Below, piece by piece: positions 1-5,535 of a stretch of 11,197 nucleotides of DNA. The notes under the pieces are model-generated. The model was not told where the DNA came from. It ran no database searches and worked only from the letters and a program-made list of their open reading frames with translations. The DNA comes from Candidatus Melainabacteria bacterium (GTDB lineage Bacteria; Actinomycetota; Actinomycetes; Mycobacteriales; Pseudonocardiaceae), in the NCBI GenBank assembly GCA_903970565.1, contig CAJCJE010000118.1, forward strand, positions 1 to 11,197, read 5' to 3'. Position numbers and translations under genes: made by a program. Positions within the stretch are counted from its first letter, which is position 1. Each line of letters begins with the position of its first letter.

Positions 1-86
1 CGCCGGCCGACGCCGTGGCCGCCGAAGTCGACCGGGATGCCGTATCCGGCCCGCCGGCCGACCGCGCCAACGGCGGCCGAGACGGC
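1..86 (-). pseudogene. Type I methionine aminopeptidase remnant, N-terminus missing
   Basis: Read on the - strand from about position 83 down to the left edge, the frame encodes VSAAVGAVGRRAGYGIPVDF followed by GGHGVGR. The GHGxGR segment is the hallmark around a metal/substrate-binding histidine of type I methionine aminopeptidases, which remove the initiator methionine from nascent proteins; the preceding AGYGIP stretch also fits actinobacterial members. The same frame has a stop (TAA) within the AT-rich region just upstream and no usable ATG, GTG or TTG between it and the homology. The roughly 150 N-terminal residues these enzymes need are therefore absent. Only this internal piece is seen; the rest, if present, continues beyond the left edge. 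It points away from the HTH gene at 149, whose promoter region begins about where the homology stops. I infer a broken gene, not a functional enzyme. A + strand frame ending at 101 is also open but resembles nothing. Confidence 0.62.
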
Positions 87-97
87 TACCTCCAGAC

Positions 98-148
98 TTG
101 ACCATGATAGTTATACCAGTATTTTTATCACGGTACTACTATCGAGTC
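98..148 (+). promoter_or_regulatory. AT-rich promoter/operator island before the HTH gene
   Basis: Positions 101-150 are only 34% GC (17 of 50) in a very GC-rich window. Two promoter readings are possible. One is TTGACC (98-103) with TATTTT (120-125), spacing 16. The other is TACTAT (137-142) lying six bases before the ATG at 149, the usual geometry of an actinobacterial leaderless transcript. An imperfect inverted repeat pairs 104-117 with 132-145 (10 of 14 positions, core GGTAnnACTATC) and spans the core promoter. That would suit autoregulation by the adjacent HTH protein; this last step is inference. Confidence 0.5.
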
Positions 149-423
149 ATGGTTCGCCCCCCGTTGACCAGTCAAGATCATGATCGCGGTGCCCGGCTCG
201 GCGCCGCGTTGCGCGCGGCTCGTGGCGAGCGCACCAGCGTCGAGATCGCGGCAAGGCCGGCGTGTCCGTGGAGACCCTGCGCAAGATCGAACACGGCCGG
301 GTGCCGACACCGGCCTTCTTCACCGTGGTGGCCATCGCCGAGGCCGTCGGCCTCCCGCTCGACCAACTCTCCGCGCTCGGAGCCTCCTCCTCGACGGAGG
401 CAGCGGTGTCACTGTCGGCCTGA
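149..423 (+). pseudogene. XRE-family HTH regulator, frameshifted
   Basis: From ATG 149 the first frame reads MVRPPLTSQDHDRGARLGAA and on to VEIA, the typical start of a small actinobacterial XRE-type DNA-binding protein of about 90 residues. At 251-253 the frame breaks. One base is missing between 252 and 253, and the family sequence continues in the next frame as KAGVSVETLRKIEHGRVPTP through AFFTVVAIAEAVGLPLDQLS to a TGA at 421-423. Adding one base restores a 91-residue protein, with the HTH over about residues 30-50 and the conserved PTPAFFTV segment after it. As given, translation from 149 would leave the family sequence and stop at 475 (108 residues). No convincing slippery heptamer sits at the break, so programmed frameshifting is unlikely. 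It is either a real 1-nt deletion or a sequencing error. The start was chosen because it matches the family N-terminus. Its target is unknown; the flanking inverted repeat suggests its own promoter. Confidence 0.75.
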
Positions 424-447
424 CCCGGCCGGCCTGGCGCCACATCG

Positions 448-484
448 TTGGGCCGTCCGGGACCGGGGTTGCTAGCGTCTTCGA
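448..484 (+). promoter_or_regulatory. Candidate leaderless promoter of the GNAT gene
   Basis: TAGCGT at 473-478 fits the TAnnnT -10 pattern and lies exactly six bases before the GTG at 485. A weak -35 candidate, TTGGGC, sits at 448-453 with a long 19-base spacer. No Shine-Dalgarno sequence precedes the GTG, which supports a leaderless mRNA. The 61-base gap after the HTH gene holds nothing else that I recognise. Confidence 0.4.
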
Positions 485-1054
485 GTGCTTCGTCCGACGT
501 ATCCCATCGCAACGGCGCGGCTGCTGTTGCGCCCGATGACCACCGACGACTCCGACGCGCTGTATGACATCTACCGCAGACCCGAGATCATGCGGTATCT
601 GTACGAGCAGCCGCGCGGCCGCGAGGAGGTCCGCGAGTTCCTCCTCCAGCGCGGCCCGGCCACGGTGCTGGAGAACAGTGGCGACGCGCTGTCCCTCGCC
701 ATCGCCCCCAGGGACACCGGAGGGCTGATCGGCACCGTGATGCTGCGCTGGGTCAGCGCCGAGTACCAGCAGGGCGAGGTGGGTTACGTCCTGCACCCCG
801 ACCACCAGGGCAACGGCTATGCCACCGAGGCCACCAAGGCCCTGGTGGACATCGGTTTCCGCGACCTGAAGCTGCACCGCATCGCCGGCAACCTCGACGG
901 CCGCAACCTCGCCTCGGCCCGGGTGCTGGAGAAGGTCGGTATGCGGCGCGAGGCGCACCTGGTGGAGAACGAGTTCGTCAAGGGCGAATGGACCGACGAG
1001 GTCATCTACGCCCTGCTGCGGACCGAGTGGGAACGCGCTCAGCAGCCGAGCTGA
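485..1054 (+). CDS. GNAT-family N-acetyltransferase (RimJ/RimL-like)
   Basis: This 189-residue protein has the full GNAT fold expected of RimJ/RimL-like enzymes, which use acetyl-CoA to acetylate an amino group on a protein or small molecule. The N-terminal TARLLLRPMTTDD segment is the first beta strand. YVLHPDHQGNGYATEA is motif A, with the pyrophosphate-binding Q/R-x-x-G-x-G/A loop at about residues 108-113. The segment HRIAGNLDGRNLASARVLEK, then VGMRREA, is the motif B region where the conserved asparagine meets CoA. The GTG at 485 was chosen because the next in-frame ATG (536) would remove the first strand. There is no ribosome binding site, and the -10 spacing suggests a leaderless transcript. 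The substrate cannot be told from sequence. Nothing ties it functionally to the broken regulator upstream or the GH15 gene downstream; it is followed at once by an inverted repeat. Confidence 0.88.
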   Translation: MLRPTYPIATARLLLRPMTTDDSDALYDIYRRPEIMRYLYEQPRGREEVREFLLQRGPATVLENSGDALSLAIAPRDTGGLIGTVMLRWVSAEYQQGEVGYVLHPDHQGNGYATEATKALVDIGFRDLKLHRIAGNLDGRNLASARVLEKVGMRREAHLVENEFVKGEWTDEVIYALLRTEWERAQQPS

Positions 1055-1076
1055 TTCTGGATTGACGGCTCCAGAA
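1055..1076. repeat. Inverted repeat immediately after the GNAT stop codon
   Basis: TTCTGGA (1055-1061) and TCCAGAA (1070-1076) are perfect 7-base arms around an 8-base loop, starting directly after the TGA at 1052-1054. As RNA it would form a hairpin at the end of the GNAT message. It is followed by a short A run, not a T run, so it is not a classical intrinsic terminator. The alternative is a protein-binding palindrome in front of the GH15 gene. Confidence 0.45.
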
Positions 1077-1106
1077 AAAGCCGAGCCCGCCCAGTCGATC
1101 AGCTAC

Positions 1107-1186
1107 TTGCACTACCCGACAAGGCCGGGAAACATACTGCTGGCCTTGCGCGACATAGCGCAGTGGCAGTGCAACTGGCTGGAAGG
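1107..1186 (+). promoter_or_regulatory. Upstream region of the GH15 gene: candidate operators, weak promoter, RBS
   Basis: The 139-base gap before the GH15 start holds several possible sites. TTGCACT (1107-1113) and its reverse complement AGTGCAA (1168-1174) flank a palindrome, TGCGC-N6-GCGCA (1147-1162). A weak -10 candidate, CATACT, lies at 1133-1138, which would put the palindrome over the transcription start. A good ribosome binding site, GGAAGG (1181-1186), sits seven bases before ATG 1194. Palindromes of this kind suit a LacI-type sugar repressor, but I cannot identify the regulator. Confidence 0.4.
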
Positions 1187-1193
1187 CGATTGG

Positions 1194-4100
1194 ATGAAGT
1201 CCTCACGCGGCACCGTGTTCGGGGCCGGCATCATCGTGATCGCGACGGTGTTGGCCGTCAGCGGAGCACCGGCCTCGGCCAGTCAGTCCGGGCCGGCCGG
1301 CGCGGCACCAGGTGGTCCGGGCGCCGCGTCCTATTTCGACACCGCGCGCAAGGACTGCGTCGGCACGGCGGCCGGGGGCTCCAAGGTCTGGTACACGGTG
1401 GCCGACGGCGTGCTCTCCGACGTCTACGAGCCGACCGTGGACAACACCAACGTGGCCACCCTCCAGTACGCGGTCACCGACGGCTCGACCTTCACCGATC
1501 TCCAGACCCGCGACCTGACCTACACGGTGGCCGCCGATCCGACCGGGATGGCCTGCACGGTCACCGCGACCAGCGCCGAGCACCACTACCAGCTGATCAC
1601 CACCTACCTGACCGACCCGGCCCGCGACACCGTGCTGATGCGCACCCGCCTGGCCGGCGCCAACACCCGTGACCTGCACGTCTATGCCCGGCTGGACGCG
1701 CACGTCAACGGCAACGGCGGCGGCGGCACCCAGAACGGCGGCGCGGACACCGGCACCGTGGCCACGGTGCGCGGCGCGGCCGTGCCGGTCGTCTACGACA
1801 CCTCGACGACCAGCGAGGCGACCAACCGCGACTACGCGGTACCCACCTTCGCCGCGCTGGAATCCAGTTCGGCGACCGGGATGGCGAGCGTCGGCTACGC
1901 CGGCACGGCCAGCGACGGCCTCACCGAACTCGACGCCACGCACACCCTCTCCCCCGCCTACGGTTCCGCGCCCGACGGCCACATCGTGGCCACCGAGGAC
2001 GTCACGCCGCGCCACGGTGACGCGATCACCCTCGCGCTCGGTTTCGGCCGCACCCAGACCGGCGCGCTCGCGACGGCTGGCGCCTCGCTGAACACCCCCT
2101 TCCCGGCGACCCGGGCCCGCTACGAACAGGGTTGGCGCGCCTACGACTCGACCCTGCGCCCGCCGCCCGCGCACGTCGCCGGCACCCCGACCGCGCAGCT
2201 GCGCACCTCCTACTACCTCAGCGCGAACGTGCTGAAGGCCAGCGAGGACAAGACCTATCCCGACGCGATCGTCGCCTCGCTGGCCAGTCCGTGGGGGCAG
2301 GCGGTGAACGCGGGCACGCTGGTCGGCGGCAAACCGGTGTACTTCGGTTCCTACCGCGAGGTCTTCGCCCGCGACCTGTACGAGATCTTCACCGGACTGC
2401 TCACCGACGGGGACCTCAAGACCGCCCGCGGCACCGTGTCCTTCCTGTTCGACCGGCAACAGCTGGCCAGCGGCGAGATCCCGCGCAACTCCCTGGTCAA
2501 CGGCGAGTCCGCGCCGGACACCGGCGGTGACCAGCTCGACGAGTCCTCGTATCCGATCCTGATGGCCTACCAGGCCGGGCTCGGCGGCGACGAAACCCTG
2601 TGGAGCCAACACATCGAGCGCGCCGCGGACTTCATCGTCGCGCACGGCCCCTCCTACGGCGTGGAACGCTGGGAGGAGCAGTCCGGCTACTCCCCCTCCA
2701 CCATCGCCGCCGAGATCGCCGGTCTCACCGCAGCCTCGAAGATCGCGGCCATGCACGGCGACAGCGCCCGCGCCCAGCTCTACCAGGCCACCGCCGACGA
2801 CTTCCAGCGCAACATCAAGAACTGGACCGTCACCACCACCGGCCCGGACGCGCCGAGCTACTTCATCCGGCTGTCCAAGACCGGCGACCCGAACGCCGCG
2901 ATCACCTACAGCCTCGGCAACGGCGGCCCCACCGTCGACCAGCGCCAGGTCATCGACGGCGGTTTCCAGGAACTCGTCCGGCTCGGCGAACTGCCCGCGA
3001 CCGACCCGGACGTGCAGGCCTCCCTCGCCGTGCTGGACAAGCAGATCTCGGTGAACACGCCCAGTGGCGTCGGCTACTACCGGTACGGCACCTCGGCGGC
3101 GGATGGCAGCGCGGACGGCTACGGCGACTGCTACCAGCCCAGCCAGACCTCCTGCACCACTCCCGGCCAGCCCTGGCCGACCACCGACGTCGGCACCGGG
3201 CATCTGTGGCCGGTGCTCTCCGGTGAGCGCGCCGAATCCGATCTGGCGACCGGTGACAAGGCCGGCGCGGACACGCTGCTCAACGCGATGACCCAGTTCT
3301 CCTCCGGCGTCGGCCTCGTCCCGGAGCAGGCCTGGGAGGACCCGGATCTGCCCGCCTCTCCCTATGGCAGCGACCCGACCACCGCGTCGATCGGCTTCAC
3401 CGACGGCAAGGCGGCCGGCTCGGCCTCGCCGCTGTCCTGGGCGCAGGCACAGGAACTGCGCCTGATCGCCGACCTCGGCGCCGGCAAGGCCCTGGAACAG
3501 CCGCAGATCACCACCCAGCGCTACGTCGAGCAGCCCGCTCCCGGCACGGCCCCGCTCACGCTGAGCGCGCCGGCCAGTGGCGCGGTCCTGGAATCCTCCT
3601 CGACCGTGGTCACCGGCACGACCACCCCCGGCGCGAAGGTCGTCGTCGAGGCGGACGACACCGACACGGGCGCGGCGGCGAGCACCGCGACCGGGGTCGC
3701 GGCGGCCAATGGCGGCTTCAGCATCACCGCGCCGGTCGGCTTCGGCACCAACGTGCTCACCGTGTCCTCAACCACCTCGGACGGTCACAGCACCGGCTAC
3801 GCGCAGACCACGGTCACCGGTGACGTGATCGGCGGCACCACCGTCCTGGACGTCACCGACCCGACCGGCGACGACAACGGCCCCGGCACCTACCAGTACC
3901 CGACCGCGTCGGACTTCGTCGCCGGCTCCTTCGACCTGACCCGGTTCCAGGTGATCGAGGTCGGTTCGACGGTCTATCTGCGCACCACCCTCCGCACCCT
4001 GGTGCCGACCTTCGGCAACACGCTCGGCGCCCAGCTCCTGGACATCTACGTCCACCAGCCGAACGCGACCGCGACCTCGACCAGCGCCGCCTACCCGGCC

Positions 4101-4535
4101 CGCAACTACACCATCGCGCCGGCGGATGCCTGGAGCCAGCGCATCGAGGTGCAGGGCTTCGCCTCGCCGGTCTGGGTCGACGCCGACGGCAACTCGGTCG
4201 GCACCGCCTCGGTGGTCGCCTCCACCACGGCGGACACCGTCACCATCGCGCTGCCGGCGGCGGCCTTCGGCACCCCGGCCTCGGGCTGGTCGTTCGCGGA
4301 GGTCGTTACCGGCCAGGACGGCTTCAGCGCCGACCAGGCCCGTGCCTTCACCGCGACGCCCGGCCCGGACACCTTCGGCGTCTGCGCCACCGGCAACACC
4401 AGTCCGATCTGTTCGGTTGCGCCGGCCGACGTGCCCAACGCGATGGACGTCCTCACCCCGCCCGGCGTGTCCCAGGCCACCGAACTCGACCCGACACGTG
4501 GCCCGGCGGTGATCGCCGGCGTCCCGGTCAGCTGA
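1194..4535 (+). CDS. Secreted GH15 glucodextranase/glucoamylase-type alpha-glucan hydrolase
   Basis: This protein has 1113 residues. Family GH15 inverting enzymes release beta-glucose from the non-reducing ends of alpha-glucans, and the architecture matches glucodextranase (alpha-1,6; roughly 1050 residues). A Sec signal peptide covers residues 1-29, with basic KSSR, a hydrophobic core and ASA before the cleavage point. Residues ~45-310 are the N-terminal beta-sandwich domain (DGVLSDVYEPTVDNTN). Residues ~320-770 are the (alpha/alpha)6 catalytic domain. RWEEQSGYSPST contains the likely general acid E494 with substrate-binding E495, and VPEQAWED contains the likely base E711. An Ig-like domain follows (~787-875), then a glucodextranase-type C-terminal domain (from ~883, LDVTDPTGDDNGPGTY). 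There is no LPxTG anchor or terminal membrane helix, so release from the cell is expected. ATG 1194 was chosen for the signal peptide and the GGAAGG at 1181-1186; the open frame back to 1062 lacks both. The choice between alpha-1,4 and alpha-1,6 specificity is open. Confidence 0.88.
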   Translation: MKSSRGTVFGAGIIVIATVLAVSGAPASASQSGPAGAAPGGPGAASYFDTARKDCVGTAAGGSKVWYTVADGVLSDVYEPTVDNTNVATLQYAVTDGSTFTDLQTRDLTYTVAADPTGMACTVTATSAEHHYQLITTYLTDPARDTVLMRTRLAGANTRDLHVYARLDAHVNGNGGGGTQNGGADTGTVATVRGAAVPVVYDTSTTSEATNRDYAVPTFAALESSSATGMASVGYAGTASDGLTELDATHTLSPAYGSAPDGHIVATEDVTPRHGDAITLALGFGRTQTGALATAGASLNTPFPATRARYEQGWRAYDSTLRPPPAHVAGTPTAQLRTSYYLSANVLKASEDKTYPDAIVASLASPWGQAVNAGTLVGGKPVYFGSYREVFARDLYEIFTGLLTDGDLKTARGTVSFLFDRQQLASGEIPRNSLVNGESAPDTGGDQLDESSYPILMAYQAGLGGDETLWSQHIERAADFIVAHGPSYGVERWEEQSGYSPSTIAAEIAGLTAASKIAAMHGDSARAQLYQATADDFQRNIKNWTVTTTGPDAPSYFIRLSKTGDPNAAITYSLGNGGPTVDQRQVIDGGFQELVRLGELPATDPDVQASLAVLDKQISVNTPSGVGYYRYGTSAADGSADGYGDCYQPSQTSCTTPGQPWPTTDVGTGHLWPVLSGERAESDLATGDKAGADTLLNAMTQFSSGVGLVPEQAWEDPDLPASPYGSDPTTASIGFTDGKAAGSASPLSWAQAQELRLIADLGAGKALEQPQITTQRYVEQPAPGTAPLTLSAPASGAVLESSSTVVTGTTTPGAKVVVEADDTDTGAAASTATGVAAANGGFSITAPVGFGTNVLTVSSTTSDGHSTGYAQTTVTGDVIGGTTVLDVTDPTGDDNGPGTYQYPTASDFVAGSFDLTRFQVIEVGSTVYLRTTLRTLVPTFGNTLGAQLLDIYVHQPNATATSTSAAYPARNYTIAPADAWSQRIEVQGFASPVWVDADGNSVGTASVVASTTADTVTIALPAAAFGTPASGWSFAEVVTGQDGFSADQARAFTATPGPDTFGVCATGNTSPICSVAPADVPNAMDVLTPPGVSQATELDPTRGPAVIAGVPVS

Positions 4536-4559
4536 TCCGGGGCGGCCTCGACCGCGCCC
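4503..4559 (+). terminator. Candidate hairpin terminator(s) of the GH15 gene
   Basis: Two hairpins bracket the GH15 stop codon. CCGGCG (4503-4508) pairs with CGCCGG (4514-4519) across a 5-base loop within the last codons. GGGGCGG (4539-4545) pairs with CCGC-g-CCC (4552-4559) across a 6-base loop with one bulged G. Neither is followed by a T run, which is common for GC-rich actinobacterial terminators but makes the call uncertain. Confidence 0.38.
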
Positions 4560-4595
4560 TTCCCGCAGGTGCGGCCAGTACGCTGGGTTCGACCG

Positions 4596-4618
4596 GACCA
4601 GCACGACAGGTGTTGGTC
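4596..4618 (+). repeat. Strong hairpin ahead of the membrane-protein gene
   Basis: GACCAGCAC (4596-4604) pairs with GTGTTGGTC (4610-4618) over nine positions, eight Watson-Crick and one G-U, with a 5-base loop (GACAG). It lies 33 bases before ATG 4652. If the weak -10 candidate TACGCT (4579-4584) is used, the hairpin would be the first element of the leader. It could instead be a second terminator for the GH15 gene or a repressor site. Confidence 0.45.
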
Positions 4619-4651
4619 AGCGTCAGGTGAGCAGCCGCGGGGAGGGTGCGC

Positions 4652-5446
4652 ATGGACGTGGCCGCGTTACTGTCCCTCGGCACCTGGGTCGCGGTCGCGA
4701 TCATCTCGCCGTTGTGGTGGGAGTCGTCGAGGCGGCCGAGGAGGTCCGGCTCGCGGCTGATCATCGCTGCCGCCGCGCTGCTCGTGTTCACCCTCGACCT
4801 GGCCACGCTGCTGTATCTCGCCGGAGTCCCCATCGGCTGGCCCTCGACCGTGCTCGGGCTCGGTGGGACCGGCGCGCTCGGGGTGCTGGCCCTCGGCGTT
4901 AGACGGGGGCTGCGGGCCCGCCGGGCCGAACGCAATCCGAACGTGGCCCCGGACCAGCTGCTCGTCGAACCGCCCCGGCTGTGGGTGCGGCCACGCCAGC
5001 CGGGCAGTCCCGGCGGGAGCGGCCCCCTGCGCCGGGTGGACGAATGGCTGGCCGCGGACGGGCCGAGACCGACGGCCGGCTGGTGGCACAACGGCGGCCT
5101 GCTGCTGGACCAGCGCGGTGCGGCCCTGGTCGACGCCGCCGGCCTGCGCCACGCGCTGCCGGCCGGGGTCACCACGATGCTCAATCCGAGCGTGCCGCGT
5201 TCGCTGATGCTGGTCGACGACACCCACCACGCGCTGGCCCGGTTGCCGATCACCGGTTTCGGCTCCACGGCGCTGAAGGAGTTCGCGGCGGCGGCCGACT
5301 GGCGCTACACCACCGAGTTCGTCGAGTTCATCCGCGACGCGCCCGACCAGCTCGACCTGCGTCGCTGCGTCGTCGACCACGCGGCAAAGGAGGACGGCGC
5401 GCTGCGCCGGGTGCGCGGCTCGCTGCGCCGCCATCTCCACCGGTAA
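4652..5446 (+). CDS. Membrane protein of unknown function, three predicted helices
   Basis: I do not recognise this 264-residue protein. Three hydrophobic segments are visible: about residues 3-23 (ending IISPLWW), 36-59 (LIIAAAALLVFTLDLATLLY) and 61-83 (TVLGLGGTGALGVLALG). Basic clusters RRPRR (27-31) and RRGLRARRAER (from 84) place the first loop and the C-terminal part in the cytoplasm by the positive-inside rule. After a proline/glycine linker (RQPGSPGGSGP) comes a soluble domain of about 150 residues, with WWHNGGLLLDQRGAALVDAA and LKEFAAAADWRYTTEFVEFI; I see no catalytic motif. ATG 4652 was chosen over GTG 4646 because GGGGAGG (4639-4645) is six bases from the ATG and would run into the GTG. 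It lies between the GH15 gene and hypF, all on the + strand, but 89 bases and a repeat-rich control region separate it from hypF, so a shared role is not implied. Confidence 0.72.
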   Translation: MDVAALLSLGTWVAVAIISPLWWESSRRPRRSGSRLIIAAAALLVFTLDLATLLYLAGVPIGWPSTVLGLGGTGALGVLALGVRRGLRARRAERNPNVAPDQLLVEPPRLWVRPRQPGSPGGSGPLRRVDEWLAADGPRPTAGWWHNGGLLLDQRGAALVDAAGLRHALPAGVTTMLNPSVPRSLMLVDDTHHALARLPITGFGSTALKEFAAAADWRYTTEFVEFIRDAPDQLDLRRCVVDHAAKEDGALRRVRGSLRRHLHR

Positions 5447-5463
5447 CCGGCCGAGGGCGCCGA

Positions 5464-5503
5464 CAGCCGGGCCGAGATGCTGGCAGCCGGGCCGCAGCGC
5501 TGG
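5464..5503 (+). repeat. Tandem 20-base direct repeat upstream of hypF
   Basis: Two abutting 20-base units, 5464-5483 and 5484-5503, both begin CAGCCGGGCCG and end CTGG, and match at 16 of 20 positions. They are non-coding, between the membrane-protein stop (5446) and the hypF start (5536). A 20-base period is close to two helical turns, as expected for adjacent activator or repressor sites on one face of the DNA; that use is inference. Confidence 0.5.
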
Positions 5504-5507
5504 TCAA

Positions 5508-5533
5508 GATCAGTGATCCAGCGCACACTGATC
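5508..5533 (+). promoter_or_regulatory. Inverted repeat over the presumed hypF promoter
   Basis: GATCAGTG (5508-5515) and CACTGATC (5526-5533) are perfect 8-base arms separated by 10 bases, ending two bases before the GTG of hypF. A weak -10 candidate, CACACT (5524-5529), overlaps the right arm and lies six bases from the start codon. A bound dimer would cover the transcription start of a leaderless message. I cannot assign the regulator. Confidence 0.45.
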
Positions 5534-5535
5534 GG

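Noticed and set aside
3..101. Open + strand frame ending TGA at 101, as if the C-terminus of an upstream gene
   Set aside because: Its translation resembles no family, while the opposite strand over the same bases gives a clear methionine aminopeptidase signature; it is best read as a mirror frame.
170..184. Palindrome GATCATGATC (175-184) and TTGAC-CA-GTCAA just before it as operators
   Set aside because: They lie within the first codons of the HTH gene and are short; the promoter-spanning inverted repeat upstream is a better operator candidate.
251..256. Programmed ribosomal frameshift in the HTH gene
   Set aside because: A -1 shift would be needed, but there is no slippery heptamer, and the family is normally encoded in one frame.
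1062..1193. Upstream extension of the GH15 frame to a TTG at 1062
   Set aside because: ATG 1194 has a good ribosome binding site and begins a textbook signal peptide, which an extension would bury.
1203..3203. Long - strand open frame (666 codons) inside the GH15 gene
   Set aside because: It is low-complexity G/A/V/R-rich translation antisense to a well-supported gene; this is a typical high-GC shadow.
4981..5535. N-terminal extension of the hypF frame back to 4981
   Set aside because: It overlaps the membrane-protein gene out of frame, is arginine/proline-rich shadow sequence, and HypF homology begins just after GTG 5536.
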